A stretch of 64,000 nucleotides of DNA from Argopecten irradians (lineage: Eukaryota; Mollusca; Bivalvia; Pectinida; Pectinidae): contig NC_091147.1 of NCBI RefSeq assembly GCF_041381155.1, positions 32,275,349-32,339,348 on the forward strand, in the 5' to 3' direction. The notes below the pieces were generated by a model. That model was not told where the DNA came from and ran no database searches. It saw only the letters and a program-made list of their open reading frames with translations. A program made the position numbers and the translations under genes. Shown one piece after another: positions 10,943 through 25,900 of the stretch (its first letter is position 1; each line of letters starts with the position of its first letter).

Positions 10943-13900
10943 CTGTATACTTTTATCAGATATGTATGATGAAGATGGGTAATCCAAAGGGAGTTACCAC
11001 AGTCGAATGACGGCGTGGATGAAGATGTGTACTCCAAAGGGAGTTACCACAGACGAATGACGGCGTGGATGAAGATGGATGAAGATGTGTACTCCAAAGG
11101 GAGTTACTACAGACGAATGACGGCGTGGATGAAGATGTGTAATCCAAAGGGAGTTACCACAGACAAATGACGGCGTGGATGAAGATGTGTAATCCAAAGG
11201 GAGTTACCACAGTCGAATGACGGCGTGGATGAAGATGTGTACTCCAAAGGGAGTTACCACAGACGAATGACGGCGTGGATGAAGATGTGTACTCCTAAGG
11301 GAGATACTACAGACGAATGACGGCGTGGATGAAGATGTGTAATCCAAAGGGAGTTACTACAGACGAATGACGGCGTGGATGGATGAAGATGTGTAATCCA
11401 AAGGGAGTTTACTACAGACAAATGACGGCGTACACAGAGAAGATAAGATGTGTAATCCAAAGGGAGTTACTACAGACAAATGACGGCGTGGATGAAGATG
11501 TGTAATCCAAAGGGAGTTACCACAGACAAATGACGGCGTGGATGAAGATGTGTAATCCAAAGGGAGTTACTACAGACGAATGACGGCGTGGATGGATGAA
11601 GATGTGTAATCCAAAGGGAGTTACTACAGACGAATGACGGCGTGGATGAAGATGTGTAATCCAAAGGGAGTTACCACAGACAAATGACGGCGTGGATGAA
11701 GATGTGTAATCCAAAGGGAGTTACTACAGACGAATGACGGCGTGGATGGATGAAGATGTGTAATCCAAAGGGAGTTACTACAGACGAATGACGGCGTGGA
11801 TGAAGATGTGTAATCCAAAGGGAGTTACTACAGACAAATGACGGCGTGGATGGATGAAGATGTGTAATCCAAAGGGAGTTACTACAGACGAATGACGGCG
11901 TGGATGAAGATGTGTAATCCAAAGGGAGTTACTACAGACGAATGACGGCGTGGATGAAGATGTGTAATCCAAAGGGAGTTACCACAGACAAATGACGGCG
12001 TGGATGAATGAAGATGTGTAATCCAAAGGGAGTTACTACAGACAAATGACGGCGTGGATGAAGATGTGTAATCCAAAGGGAGTTACTACAGACGAATGAC
12101 GGCGTGGATGAAGATGTGTACTCCAAAGGGAGTTACTACAGACGAATGACGGCGTGGATGAAGATGTGTAATCCAAAGGGAGTTACCACAGACAAATGAC
12201 GGCGTGGATGAAGATGTGTACTCCAAAGGGAGTTACTACAGACAAATGACGGCGTGGATGAAGATGTGTAATCCAAAGGGAGTTACCACAGATGGGTAAT
12301 CCAAAGGGAGATGTTATCCAAGGATTACTACAGACGAATGACGGCGTGGATGAAGATGTGTAATCCAAAGGGAGTTACTACAGACGAATGACGGCGTGGA
12401 TGAAGATGTGTAATCCAAAGGGAGTTACCACAGACGAATGACGGCGTGGATGAAGATGTGTAATCCAAAGGGAGTTACCACAGACAAATGACGGCGTGGA
12501 TGAAGATGTGTAATCCAAAGGGAGTTACTACAGACAAATGACGGCGTGGATGAAGATGTGTAATCCAAAGGGAGTTACCACAGACAAATGACGGCGTGGA
12601 TGAAGATGTGTACTCCAAAGGGAGTTACTACAGACAAATGACGGCGTGGATGATGAAGATGTGTAATCCAAAGGGAGTTACTACAGACAAATGACGGCGT
12701 GGATGGATGAAGATGTGTAATCCAAAGGGAGTTACTACAGACGAATGACGGCGTGGATGGATGAAGATGTGTACTCCAAAGGGAGTTACTACAGACGAAT
12801 GACGGCGTGGATGAAGATGTGTAATCCAAAGGGAGTTACTACAGACAAATGACGGCGTGGATGGATGAAGATGTGTAATCCAAAGGGAGTTACTACAGAC
12901 AAATGACGGCGTGGATGAAGATGTGTAATCCAAAGGGAGTTACCACAGACGAATGACGGCGTGGATGAAGATGTGTAATCCAAAGGGAGTTACCACAGAC
13001 GAATGACGGCGTGGATGAAGATGTGTAATCCAAAGGGAGTTACCACAGACAAATGACGGCGTGGATGAAGATGTGTACTCCAAAGGGAGTTACTACAGAC
13101 AAATGACGGCGTGGATGAAGATGTGTACTCCAAAGGGAGTTACTACAGACGAATGACGCGTGGATGGATGAAGATGTGTACTCCAAAGGGAGTTACCACA
13201 GACGAATGACGGCGTGGATGAAGATGTGTAATCCAAAGGGAGTTACTACAGACGAATGACGGCGTGGATGACGGCGTGGATGAAGATGTGTACTCCAAAG
13301 GGAGTTACTACAGACAAATGACGGCGTGATGGATGAAGATGTGTAATCCAAAGGGAGTTACTACAGACGAATGACGGCGTGGTGGATGAAGATGTGTAAT
13401 CCAAAGGGAGTTACTACAGACGAATGACGGCGTGGATGGATGAAGATGTGTACTCCAAAGGGAGTTACTACAGACAAATGACGGCGTGGATGAAGATGTG
13501 TAATCCAAAGGGAGTTACTACAGACAAATGACGGCGTGGATGATGAAGATGTGTAATCCAAAGGGAGTTACTACAGACAAATGACGGCGTGTGGATGAAG
13601 ATGTGTAATCCAAAGGGAGTTACTACAGACGCGTGGATGAATGATGTGTAATGGATGAAGACAAATGAGGCGTGGTGAAGATGTGTACTCCAAAGGGAGT
13701 TACTACAGACAAATGACGGCGTGGATGAATGAAGATGTGTATCCAAAGGGAGTTACTACAGACGAATGACGGCGTGGATGAAGATGTGTAATCCAAAGGG
13801 AGTTACCACAGACAAATGACGGCGTGGATGAAGATGTGTAATCCAAAGGGAGTTACCACAGACAAATGACGGTGCGTGGATGAAGATGTGTAATCCAAAG

Positions 13901-16900
13901 GGAGTTACCACAGACGAATGACGTGGCGTGGATGAAGATGTGTAATCCAAAGGGAGTTACCACAGACAAATGACGGCGTGGATGAAGATGTGTACTCCAA
14001 AGGGAGTTACTACAGACAAATGACGGCGTGGATGAAGATGTGTAATCCAAAGGGAGTTACTACAGACAAATGACGGCGTGGATGAAGATGTGTAATCCAA
14101 AGGGAGTTACCACAGACGAATGACGGCGTGGATGAAGATGTGTAATCCAAAGGGAGTTACTACAGACGAATGACGGCGTGGATGAAGATGTGTAATCCAA
14201 AGGGAGTTACTACAGACGAATGACGGCGTGGATGAAGATGTGTAATCCAAAGGGAGTTACCACAGACGAATGACGGCGTGGATGAAGATGTGTAATCCAA
14301 AGGGAGTTACCACAGACGAATGACGGCGTGGATGAAGATGTGTACTCCAAAGGGAGTTACCACAGACAAATGACGGCGTGGATGAAGATGTGTACTCCAA
14401 AGGGAGTTACTACAGACGAATGACGGCGTGGATGAAGATGATGTGTACTCAAAGGGAGTTACTACAGACGAATGACGGCGTGGATGAAGATGTGTAATCC
14501 AAAGGGAGTTACCACAGACAAATGACGGCGTGGATGAAGATGTGTAATCCAAAGGGAGTTACTACAGACAAATGACGGCGTGGATGGATGAAGATGTGTA
14601 ATCCAAAGGGAGTTACTACAGACAAATGACGGCGTGGATGAAGATGTGTACTCCAAAGGGAGTTACTACAGACGAATGACGGCGTGGATGATGAAGATGT
14701 GTACTCCAAAGGGAGTTACTACAGACAAATGACGGCGTGGATGAAGATGTGTAATCCAAAGGGAGTTACTACAGACAAATGACGGCGTGGATGAAGATGT
14801 GTAATCCAAAGGGAGTTACTACAGACGAATGACGGCGTGGATGAAGATGTGTACTCCAAAGGGAGTTACTACAGACGAATGACGGCGTGGATGAAGATGT
14901 GTAATCCAAAGGGAGTTACTACAGACAAATGACGGCGTGGTGGATGAAGATGTGTACTCCAAAGGGAGTTACTACAGACGAATGACGGCGTGGATGGATG
15001 AAGATGTGTACTCCAAAGGGAGTTACTACAGACAAATGACGGCGTGGATGAAGATGTGTAATCCAAAGGGAGTTACTACAGACGAATGACGGCGTGGATG
15101 AAGATGTGTAATCCAAAGGGAGTTACCACAGACAAATGACGGCGTGGATGAATGAAGATGTGTACTCCAAAGGGAGTTACCACAGACAAATGACGGCGTG
15201 GATGAAGATGTGTAATCCAAAGGGAGTTACTACAGACGAATGACGGCGTGGATGATGAGATGTGTAATCCAAAGGGAGTTACTACAGACAAATGACGGCG
15301 TGGATGAAGATGTGTACTCCAAAGGGAGTTACTACAGACAAATGACGGCGTGGATGAAGATGTGTAACTCCAAAGGGAGTTACTACAGACGAATGACGGC
15401 GTGGATGAAGATGTGTAATCCAAAGGGAGTTACTACAGACAAATGACGGCGTGGATGAAGATGTGTAATCCAAAGGGAGTTACTACAGACAAATGACGGC
15501 GTGGATGAATGAAGATGTGTAATCCAAAGGGAGTTACTACAGACAAATGACGGCGTGGATGAAGATGTGTAATCCAAAGGGAGTTACTACAGACAAATGA
15601 CGGCGTGGATGAAGATGTGACTCCAAAGGGAGTTACTACAGACAAATGACGGCGTGGATGAAGAGTGTACTCCAAAGGGAGTTACTACAGACGAATGACG
15701 GCGTGGATGAAGATGTGTAATCCAAAGGGAGTTACCACAGACAAATGACGGCGTGGATGAAGATGTGTAATCCAAAGGGAGTTACTACAGACAAATGACG
15801 GCGTGGACAAATGACGGCGTGGATGAAGATGTGTACTCCAAAGGGAGTTACTACAGACAAATGACGGCGTGGATGAAGATGTGTAATCCAAAGGGAGTTA
15901 CTACAGACAAATGACGGCGTGGATGAAGATGTGTAATCCAAAGGGAGTTACCACAGACAAATGACGGCGTGGATGAAGATGTGTAATCCAAAGGGAGTTA
16001 CCACAGACGAATGACGGCGTGGATGAAGATGATGTATCCAAAGGGAGTTACTCAGACAAGGGAGATAAGATGTGTACAGTTACACAGACGAATGACGGCG
16101 GCGTGGATGAAGATGTGTAATCCAAAGGGAGTTACTACAGACAAATGACGGCGTGGATGGATGAAGATGTGTACTCCAAAGGGAGTTACTACAGACAAAT
16201 GACGGCGTGGATGAAGATGTGTACTCCAAAGGGAGTTACTACAGACAAATGACGGCGTGGATGAAGATGTGTACTCCAAAGGGAGTTACTACAGACAAAT
16301 GACGGCGTGGATGGATGAAGATGTGTACTCCAAAGGGAGTTACTACAGACAAATGACGGCGTGGATGGATGAAGATGTGTACTCCAAAGGGAGTTACTAC
16401 AGACAAATGACGGCGTGGATGAAGATGTGTAATCCAAAGGGAGTTACTACAGACAAATGACGGCGTGGATGAAGATGAATCCAAATGGAGTACAGACAAT
16501 GACCAAAGATGTGTATCCAAAGGGAGTTACTACAGACAAATGACGGCGTGGTGGATGAAGATGTGTAATCCAAAGGGAGTTACTACAGACAAATGACGGC
16601 GTGGATGGATGAAGATGTGTACTCCAAAGGGAGTTACTACAGACAAATGACGGCGTGGATGAAGATGTGTATCCAAAGGGAGTTACTACAGACGAATGAC
16701 GGCGTGGATGGATGAAGATGTGTAATCCAAAGGGAGTTACTACAGACAAATGACGGCGTGGATGAAGATGTGTACTCCAAAGGGAGTTACTACAGACAAA
16801 TGACGGCGTGGATGAAGATGTGTAATCCAAAGGGAGTTACCACAGACGAATGACGGCGTGGATGAAGATGTGTACTCCAAAGGGAGTTACCACAGACAAA

Positions 16901-19900
16901 TGACGGCGTGGATGGATGAAGATGTGTAATCCAAAGGGAGTTACTACAGACAAATGACGGCGTGGATGGATGAAGATGTGTAATCCAAAGGGAGTTACTA
17001 CAGACAAATGACGGCGTGGATGAAGATGTGTAATCCAAAGGGAGTTACTACAGACGAATGACGGCGTGGATGAAGATGTGTACTCCAAAGGGAGTTACCA
17101 CAGACGAATGACGGCGTGGATGAAGATGTGTAATCCAAAGGGAGTTACTACAGACGAATGACGGCGTGGATGGATGAAGATGTGTAATCCAAAGGGAGTT
17201 ACTACAGACGAATGACGGCGTGGATGGATGAAGATGTGTAATCCAAAGGGAGTTACTACAGACGAATGACGGCGTGGATGAAGATGTGTAATCCAAAGGG
17301 AGTTACTACAGACGAATGACGGCGTGGATGGATGAAGATGTGTAATCCAAAGGGAGTTACTACAGACGAATGACGGCGTGGATGGATGAAGATGTGTAAT
17401 CCAAAGGGAGTTACAGACTACAGACGAATGACGGCGTGGATGAAGATGTGTAATCCAAAGGGAGTTACTACAGACGAATGACGGCGTGGATGGATGAAGA
17501 TGTGTAATCCAAAGGGAGTTACTACAGACGAATGACGGCGTGGATGGATGAAGATGTGTAATCCAAAGGGAGTTACTACAGACAAATGACGGCGTGGATG
17601 AAGATGTGTAATCCAAAGGGAGTTACTACAGACGAATGACGGCGTGGATGGATGAAGATGTGTAACTCCAAAGGGAGTTACTACAGACGAATGACGGCGT
17701 GGATGAAGATGTGTAATCCAAAGGGAGTTACTACAGACAAATGACGGCGTGGATGAAGATGTGTAATCCAAAGGGAGTTACTACAGACGAAATGACGGCG
17801 TGGATGGATGAAGATGTGTACTCCAAAGGGAGTTACTACAGACAAATGACGGCGTCCAAGGGATTACACAGAACGCGTGGATGAAGATGTGTAATCCAAA
17901 GGGAGTTACCACAGACGAATGACGGCGTGGATGAAGATGTGTAATCCAAAGGGAGTTACTACAGATGGGTAATCCAAAGGGAGTTACTACAGACAAATGA
18001 CGGCGTGGATGAAGATGTGTAATCCAAAGGGAGTTACCACAGACAAATGACGGCGTGGATGAAGATGTGTACTCCAAAGGGAGTTACCACAGACGAATGA
18101 CGGCGTGGATGAAGATGTGTACTCCAAAGGGAGTTACCACAGACGAATGACGGCGTGGATGAAGATGTGTAATCCAAAGGGAGTTACCACAGACGAATGA
18201 CGGCGTGGATGAAGATGTGTAATCCAAAGGGAGTTACCACAGACGAATGACGGCGTGGATGAAGATGTGTAATCCAAAGGGAGTTACTACAGACAAATGA
18301 CGGCGTGGATGGATGAAGATGTGTAATCCAAAGGGAGTTACTACAGACAAATGACGGCGTGGATGGATGAAGATGTGTAATCCAAAGGGAGTTACTACAG
18401 ACGAATGACGGCGTGGATGGATGAAGATGTGTAATCCAAAGGGAGTTACCACAGACAAATGACGGCGTGGATGAAGATGTGTAATCCAAAGGGAGTTACT
18501 ACAGACAAATGACGGCGTGGATGAAGATGTGTAATCCAAAGGGAGTTACTACAGACGAATGACGGCGTGGATGAAGATGTGTAATCCAAAAGGAATGACG
18601 GCGTGGATGAAGATGTGTAATCCAAAAGGAGTAACTACAGTCGGAGGACGTCATGGATGTAATACGCAGCATAATCTTTGAATAGAACTTCAAGTAAATG
18701 GAAGGATCCTAAAAGTATATAAAATGTATTGTTTTCATGTAAAACTCATAAATCACTCACATTTAACTAGCAGCTTCATCATTAAAACTTCCAGTCTTTA
18801 AATGTCAGTGGTTTCTAACCAGTTAAATATAATACAATCGTATATCTATATATAAACATTATTCAATTATCTTTCTATGAAATCTATGATCTATACAGAT
18901 GCCAAAGTTTTGCAGACAATCATCTCATAATGCACTAACGCGCATTATAAAGATTGTCTGCAATGATCTGGCATCTATATATAGACCATATATTCCATAG
19001 GAAGACAGTTTAATGCTTAATTTTCAAATAATCCACCTGACATCCAGTGATTTTCCATGGAATATTTTTGCATATGTCAATAGTGTCATATGACATGTAA
19101 CGATTTCCATTGGCTGGAAATTCATATTGACGTCATGACAGAAACAATAAAACGACGTCAAGAAAAATGACGTGACCTCAGAATTTCGAGGACGGCAAGA
19201 CAAAATGGCGGTCATCTCTAGATTTTCGCAATACATTTTGACGTGAGATTATTGCAAATGTAGGTTGTTGTAACTATGTGAAAACCGGTATCTAAAATTT
19301 GTGTCAAATTCGAATGAGATTTTCTGAAACTCGTCTCGTCACCAAGGCTCACAAAAATAAAAAAAATCTTTTAAGACTCGTTTCATATTATTAAATCTCA
19401 TAACGAGTTAAATATTATACAATCTATATAATATGTATAAACTATTGTTTTCAGTGTCATATTTGTATATTAATTAAACATGCATCAGCATGTAAGCTTT
19501 TAAACCAAAACCAAATTAGAAGATTTGATACTGGAACACAATCTTACTATTTAAATATAATATCTTCTGTTAATGCTATAAAAGTAATGCTTTCTGAGTT
19601 GAAATCATGCCTGTTCCTGAATCTAGACTAAGTGTTGAGTAAAGATTTAAGTGATTTGTTAGGAAGCAATAACCTTACCCAGTGATGGGCTGGCCACCAG
19701 TGTTAGCTGGAGAAGGATTTGACCAGAAATATATGACCATTGTAGTATCAGTTGCTTGGATACATCTTCAGCACTTGTTCTGTAATCAGCCTAAAATGTG
19801 AATTATTGTTATACTAAAAAGAACTATCAAATTCCTTCACACACAAAAATATATATCACTCCTGTTCATAGCTTTTCCCTTCCCATTTTGTTTTTAATAT

Positions 19901-22900
19901 GGTCACATTCACAGATTATATTTTGTTGCAATTCATCAAAATTTAGAAGTTTTAGAATGCAAATTAGTATTCTTCAAATTTGAATGACCAATTCATTTTA
20001 ACATACCTGATTATTGAGGAATTATGTTAAATCAGCCAACTTGAACTAACTTTTTCATTATACATGCATTATTTAATATTCGCATTCTTTTGAGTGCAGA
20101 AACAATCGGCGAAGTTCTGAAGGTTGCTGACTTTGTGAGGATGACGCCCTTATATTTATCGTGTGTGTTACCTCATTTCCATGAAGGTGGTCAATGATGA
20201 TAGTTTCTATCCAATCTATATACTCCTCAAGAGCACAGTTGTTGATCAGAAGTTGCTGAAACCTTCCGAGGTCTACAACACACAAATCAAAGGCGAATTC
20301 TCTTTCATTTCCATATCTCCAACCAAATTGTAAATAATTTGAACTAATTCATTATTCAATGCACGTACATTATTGAATATACTAATTCCAATGATATACT
20401 TGTACAGTTGTTAAGAAGAGAAACATTTCAGGAGTGTTAAAACGGCAAAAATTATTATCCAGTCTTCAATTGATTCATGAGATCGCATTCTATCAACCAT
20501 ACAGCGCAACCTACACTGTCTGACAGTATCCTCATCCAGGTCGTCATGGTAACAGCGGCCAGTGATGTCTCCAATATCTAGGCTCTGCAGGACAACCTGA
20601 AGACGGTTGACCAGTTCGTGGTTATGAAGAACGAACCTGGCTGCCGTAGCAGTCCAAGACAACTGAAGATTTCTTCTCATCCTCATTTGGAACTTGTAAC
20701 AAGCTGCACAAAATACAACCAACATCAAAAAATCATAACATTATTACAGTGGAAAGAGAAAGCTGAGTATTCTTTATTGTAACAGGCTACACAAAATGCA
20801 TACAGTATGAAAATAATCATAACATTTGACAAAACGATCATCCTGTCAAGCACTGTCATTTTATCGTTTACCTTTTGACAGTCTTAGAGTTAACACATTT
20901 TCGTTTTAGACCCCAAATTACCAATATTGAATAAGTCTTCTCCATTCACCATTAACACATTGGGTATAAATCATTCTAGCATGCAAGCGACCAAATACCA
21001 TAAATCATAAGTCTTTTAATAAGAGAAGAAAGCAAATTATACAAAGATTTACGAATACATGATATGACAGTGAGGGTCATTGCTTTTGAAATTGCTTAGT
21101 ACGAAAATGAAGTTGAAATGTTTAACGTGGTAGAAAATTCTACTGACGCTATACCAAGTTTACAGACACTATACAAAGTCTACTCACGCTATACCAAATA
21201 CTGACGCTATAACAAGTCAGGATGAAGTAAACTATTCGTGTCGGACAATATAGAAAGGACAATGGAAGGTAAAATGTAGTCGTATCAGATGAAATGTACA
21301 AACCTTCCAGCTTTTGTTCTCTTAGTCTCTTTGGGTACATGTTCAGTCCTTCAGCTATCCAAAAGTCCAGGTTGTCGACGAAGTCTTTAATAAATTGTAC
21401 AAGTCTGCAAGAATGCAAATCTATCCATTACATTAAAGGTCCTCTATGTTCCATTAGCCAAACAAGAGATCCCAGAGGGATCTTGGCGCCCACCAAAGAT
21501 TGATCTATGTCTGACAGATGAAAGAGGGATCTTTTCTCTGCTTTTCAAACTTACACTTCTTTTTCCTGCTTTTCAAACTTAAACTTCTTTTCTCTGCTTT
21601 TCAAACTTTAAATTATCAAAACCCAAGATGGTGGTTGGCCATCTTGTTGATCAATTGGTCCCAAAATGCAATAGGCAGAAATAGGTCCTAGGGGAACCTA
21701 CATATGAAATTTGAGAACAATCCCTTCAATACTTTCTGAGAAATAGCGGTAACAAACTTTAACTATCAAAATCCAAGATGGCTGCTGGTCGGCCATCTTG
21801 TTGACCGATCATTCCCAAAATGCAATATGCAGAACTAGGGTCCTAGAGGAACCTACATATGAAATTTGAGAACAATCCCTTCAGTACTTTATGAGAAATA
21901 GCGGTAACAAACTTTAACTATCAAAATCCAAGATGGCTACCTGGCGACCATCTTGTTAACCGATCAGTCCCAAAATGCAATATGCACTACTAGGGTCCTA
22001 GGGGAACCTACGTATGAAATTTGAGAACAATCCCTTCGGTACTTTCTGAGAATTTGCGGTAACAAACTTTAACTATCAAAATCCAAGATAGCGGCTGGTC
22101 GGCCATCTTGTTGACCAATCAGTCCCAAAATGCAATAGGCACAACTAGGGTCCTAGGGGAACCTTTGGTTTGTTTATTTTTACGTCCTTTTAACAGCCAG
22201 GGTCATGTAAGGACGTGCCAGGTTTGTTGGTGGAGGAAAGCCAGAGTACCCGGAGAAAAACCACAGGCCAACGGTCAGTACCTGGCAACTGCCCCACATG
22301 GGATTCGAACCCGCTTTCCAGAGGTGGAGGGCTTGTGGTAATATGTCGAGACATCTAAACCACTCGGCCACCGCGGCCCCAAGGGGAACCTACATATGAA
22401 ATAAGAGAAAGATCCCTTCAGTACTTTCTGAGAAATAGCGGTAACAAACTTTACCTATCAAAATCCAAGATGGCGGCTGGTCGGCCGTCTTGTTGACCGA
22501 TCAGTCCCAAAATGCAATATGCACAACTAGGGTCCTAGAAGAACCTACATATGAAATTTGAGAACATCCCTTCAGTACTATATGAGAAATAGCGGTAACA
22601 AACTTTAACTATCAAAATCTAAGATGGCTACCTGGCGGCCATCTTGTTGACCAATCAGTCCCAAAATGCAATATGCACTACTAGGGTCCTAGGGGAACCT
22701 ACGTATGAAATTTGAGAACAATCCCTTAGGTACTTTCTGAGAATTTGCGGTAACAAACTTTAACTATCAAAATCCAAGATGGCAGCTGGTACAATATTCA
22801 CAACTAGGGTCCTAGGGGAACCTACATATGAAATTAATGATCCCTTCAGTACTTTTTGAGAAATAGCGGTAACAAGAATTGTTAACAGACGGACGGACGA

Positions 22901-25900
22901 ATGGACGGACGGACGGAAGGACGGACCACGGACCATGGACGAAAGGGCGATTTGAATGATGATGGTGGGCTAAAAATAATATGTCTGTTTAAGGTTACCT
23001 GACCGACACTAATTTTTTACCCTCGACCCTAATTTTTTCCCAGTACTTTTCTACAAAACAAAAAAAAAAGTCGAGATTTCGATCACAGACTCTGGTTCCG
23101 GCCATTATTTTAGAGTGAAAGACGCTAAAAAATAAAATCCTTTGACCCTATTTTTTTGCCAATGTAACCCTAAACAGACATTTTTTTGCCTTAGCAGTTT
23201 ATTATACTAAATTATATAGAGAATACAAGGTTAGTATCTTACAATACAAGGTTTATTTTGGTGGGAGACATAGAAAAGCAGAGATGACGAGACTGTGCCG
23301 AATCATATCGCCTTTCTGTGTCGAGCACCAAACGAAAACTTTTATTATAAGATACTAACCGTGTATTCTGTTTATCTTGCAACCATTATGACATTTTAAA
23401 ACGAAAGAAAATTACCAGTTATTTATCAGTTATTTACTTGGTTTCGTCAGACGGTTCTTTGATGCGGAGGAAAAGATTAATTTACTAAACCGAATGCGAG
23501 TGTACTCTTTTTTACTACCGTACTAGTAATTCTATTCAGTGTGTAACAAATGCAAAAGTAAATGTGTAAACAAAATGAAGGTTCATTTCGTTATTTTGCC
23601 TGGTCTGGTGCAGTGATAGTCAACTACTACGCAGTAATTAGAACAACTCGCGTTATGGAAATTAACTTTCAATTTAATACTATGATGCTGAGAAAGTGAT
23701 GCGATGTTAATATTATAACTTATCAAACCAAATTCACAACTTAAAATCCATTACCGATTGAATAATATATTCAAGGAATATATTTTTTTATTTTGTTGAG
23801 GTTATGGGGGTATAATTAAAATGGAACACATGTAAATTATGTACGGTAACCCTTGGGACCTTATATTTCCATTCTACTTTCAGTTTCCCGTTTAATCTAT
23901 GTCAACCAGATGGGAAATATCAGGCTATATTTCATTTGTTCGCTTATTTTAACCCGTTTTAGGGTGGAACTAAATTCAGAAGTTAATGCTATAGCTGTTC
24001 CGTTTATTGAACTTTGTGACGTCAACACTAGCGCAAGCGGGAAATTCATAAGACATACACGTATTGTTATCAATTTTTATGTTTTGGACATACAGTTGAT
24101 GTGAATCCCATCCATCAGAAAGATACGGTAAATATTCATGGTTCCCTAACTGGCACCATTCTATTTATCTTTCTTCCGGATGGGCTTCGTATCAACTATA
24201 AGTCCAATCTGGTAACAATTCATTGCTTAAATAAACTCCGATCTGGTCAAGGTTAAGGATATTTTTTAACGCTTCCGTTGCGTCACTGACAATCTATACA
24301 TATGCCTATACATAACTGTTATATAATTTAACAAGAGATCCCAGAGGGATCGTGGCGCCCACCAAAGTATGATCTACGTCTGACAATGGAAAGAGGGATA
24401 TTTTCTCTGCTTTTCAAACTTTTTCAAACATACAACATATATGAAATATGAAACAGATCACTTCAGTACTTTTTTAGAAATAGCAGTAACAAACTTCAAC
24501 TATCAAAATCCAAGATGGCTACCTGTCGGCCATTTTGTTGACCGATCGGTCCTTAAATGCAATATGCACAACTAGGGCCCTAGGGGAACGTACATATGAA
24601 ATTTGAGAAAGATCCCTTCAGCCCTTTCTGAGAAATAAGCGGTTACAAGAAATACGGATGGAAAGACGGACGACGTACCAGGGATGAAAAGCGATTTGAA
24701 TAGCCCAACATCTAATGATGGTGGGCTAAAAATAAGTTTTGAAGTTGGACTGTCTTTAAATTCCAACAGTATTATCATGTTGACAAAATAGCATGTATTG
24801 AAAAATTTCATCGCATAGTTTTCATATATTCGCTTGTTTCAAACCGTTTTGGGGGTTACTCAATAATCTAGAAGCTGATGCTGTGGCTGTTCTGTTTATT
24901 GAACTTGATAACGTCAACACTGGCGCAAGCATGAAATTCAAAAGACATACACGTATAGTTCAAATTTTAATGTTCGTAATGGATATACAAGTCATAAACT
25001 GTTACCATATTGGACATACCGTTGATATGAAGCCAATTAATCCGGAAGAAAGATAAATATTTTAAATATCCGTATATTCCATGTAAACTTACTCTGAATG
25101 CGTACTTCCTATGTAAACTTACTCTGAATGTGTACTTCCTATGTAAACTTACTCTGAATGTGTACTTCCTATGTAAACTTACTCTGAATGTGTACTTCCT
25201 ATGTAAACTTACTCTGAATGTGTGTACTTCCTATGTAAACTTACTCTGAATGTGTACTTCCTATGTAAACTTACTCTGAATGTGTACTTCCTATGTAAAC
25301 TTACTCTGAATGTGTGTACTTCCTATGTAAACTTACTCTGAATGTGTGTACTAGCTTCCTATGTCAACTTACTCTGAATGTGTGTACTAGCTTCCTATGT
25401 CAACTTACTCTGAATGTGTGTACTAGCTTCCTATGTCAACTTACTCTGAATGTGTACTTCCTATGTCAACTTACTCTGAATGTGTACTTCCTATGTCAAC
25501 TTACTCTGAATGTGTGTACTAGCTTCCTATGTCAACTTACTCTGAATGTGTACTTCCTATGTCAACTTACTCTGAATGTGTACTTCCTATGTAAACTTAC
25601 TCTGAATGTGTGTACTTCCTATGTAAACTTACTCTGAATGTGTGTACTTCTTATGGAAACTTACTCTGAATGTGTGTACTTCCTATGTAAACTTACTCTG
25701 AATGTGTACTACTATGTAAACTTACTCTGAATGTGTACTTCCTATGTAAACTTACTCTGAATGTGTGTACTTCCTATGTAAACTTACTCTGAATGTGTGT
25801 ACTAGCTTCCTATGTCAACTTACTCTGAATGTGTACTTCCTATGTAAACTTACTCTGAATGTGTGTACTTCCTATGGAAACTTACTCTGAATGTGTACTT

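Noticed and set aside
10956..18539. Dozens of minus-strand frames of [15 protein letters not shown] type
   Set aside because: Chance frames of the 50-bp array. Their starts recur with the unit and indels move the frame.
10965..18630. CRISPR-like regularly spaced repeats
   Set aside because: Units are joined head to tail with no unique spacers, in a eukaryotic intron or 3' region. The same holds for the other arrays.
20411..20514. Extension of RFX exon 11 to the end of its open frame
   Set aside because: Cutting at GACAGT|GTAGGT keeps phase with exon 12 and the family spacing; the extension duplicates the position of the LEEYIDW motif without matching it.
22300..22380. tRNA gene (A- and B-box-like sequences)
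   Set aside because: It is the head of a SINE with a tail and target-site duplication, and it does not form a complete acceptor stem.
25314..25637. 107-codon plus-strand frame with [12 protein letters not shown] repeats
   Set aside because: Translation of array B; no unique coding sequence.
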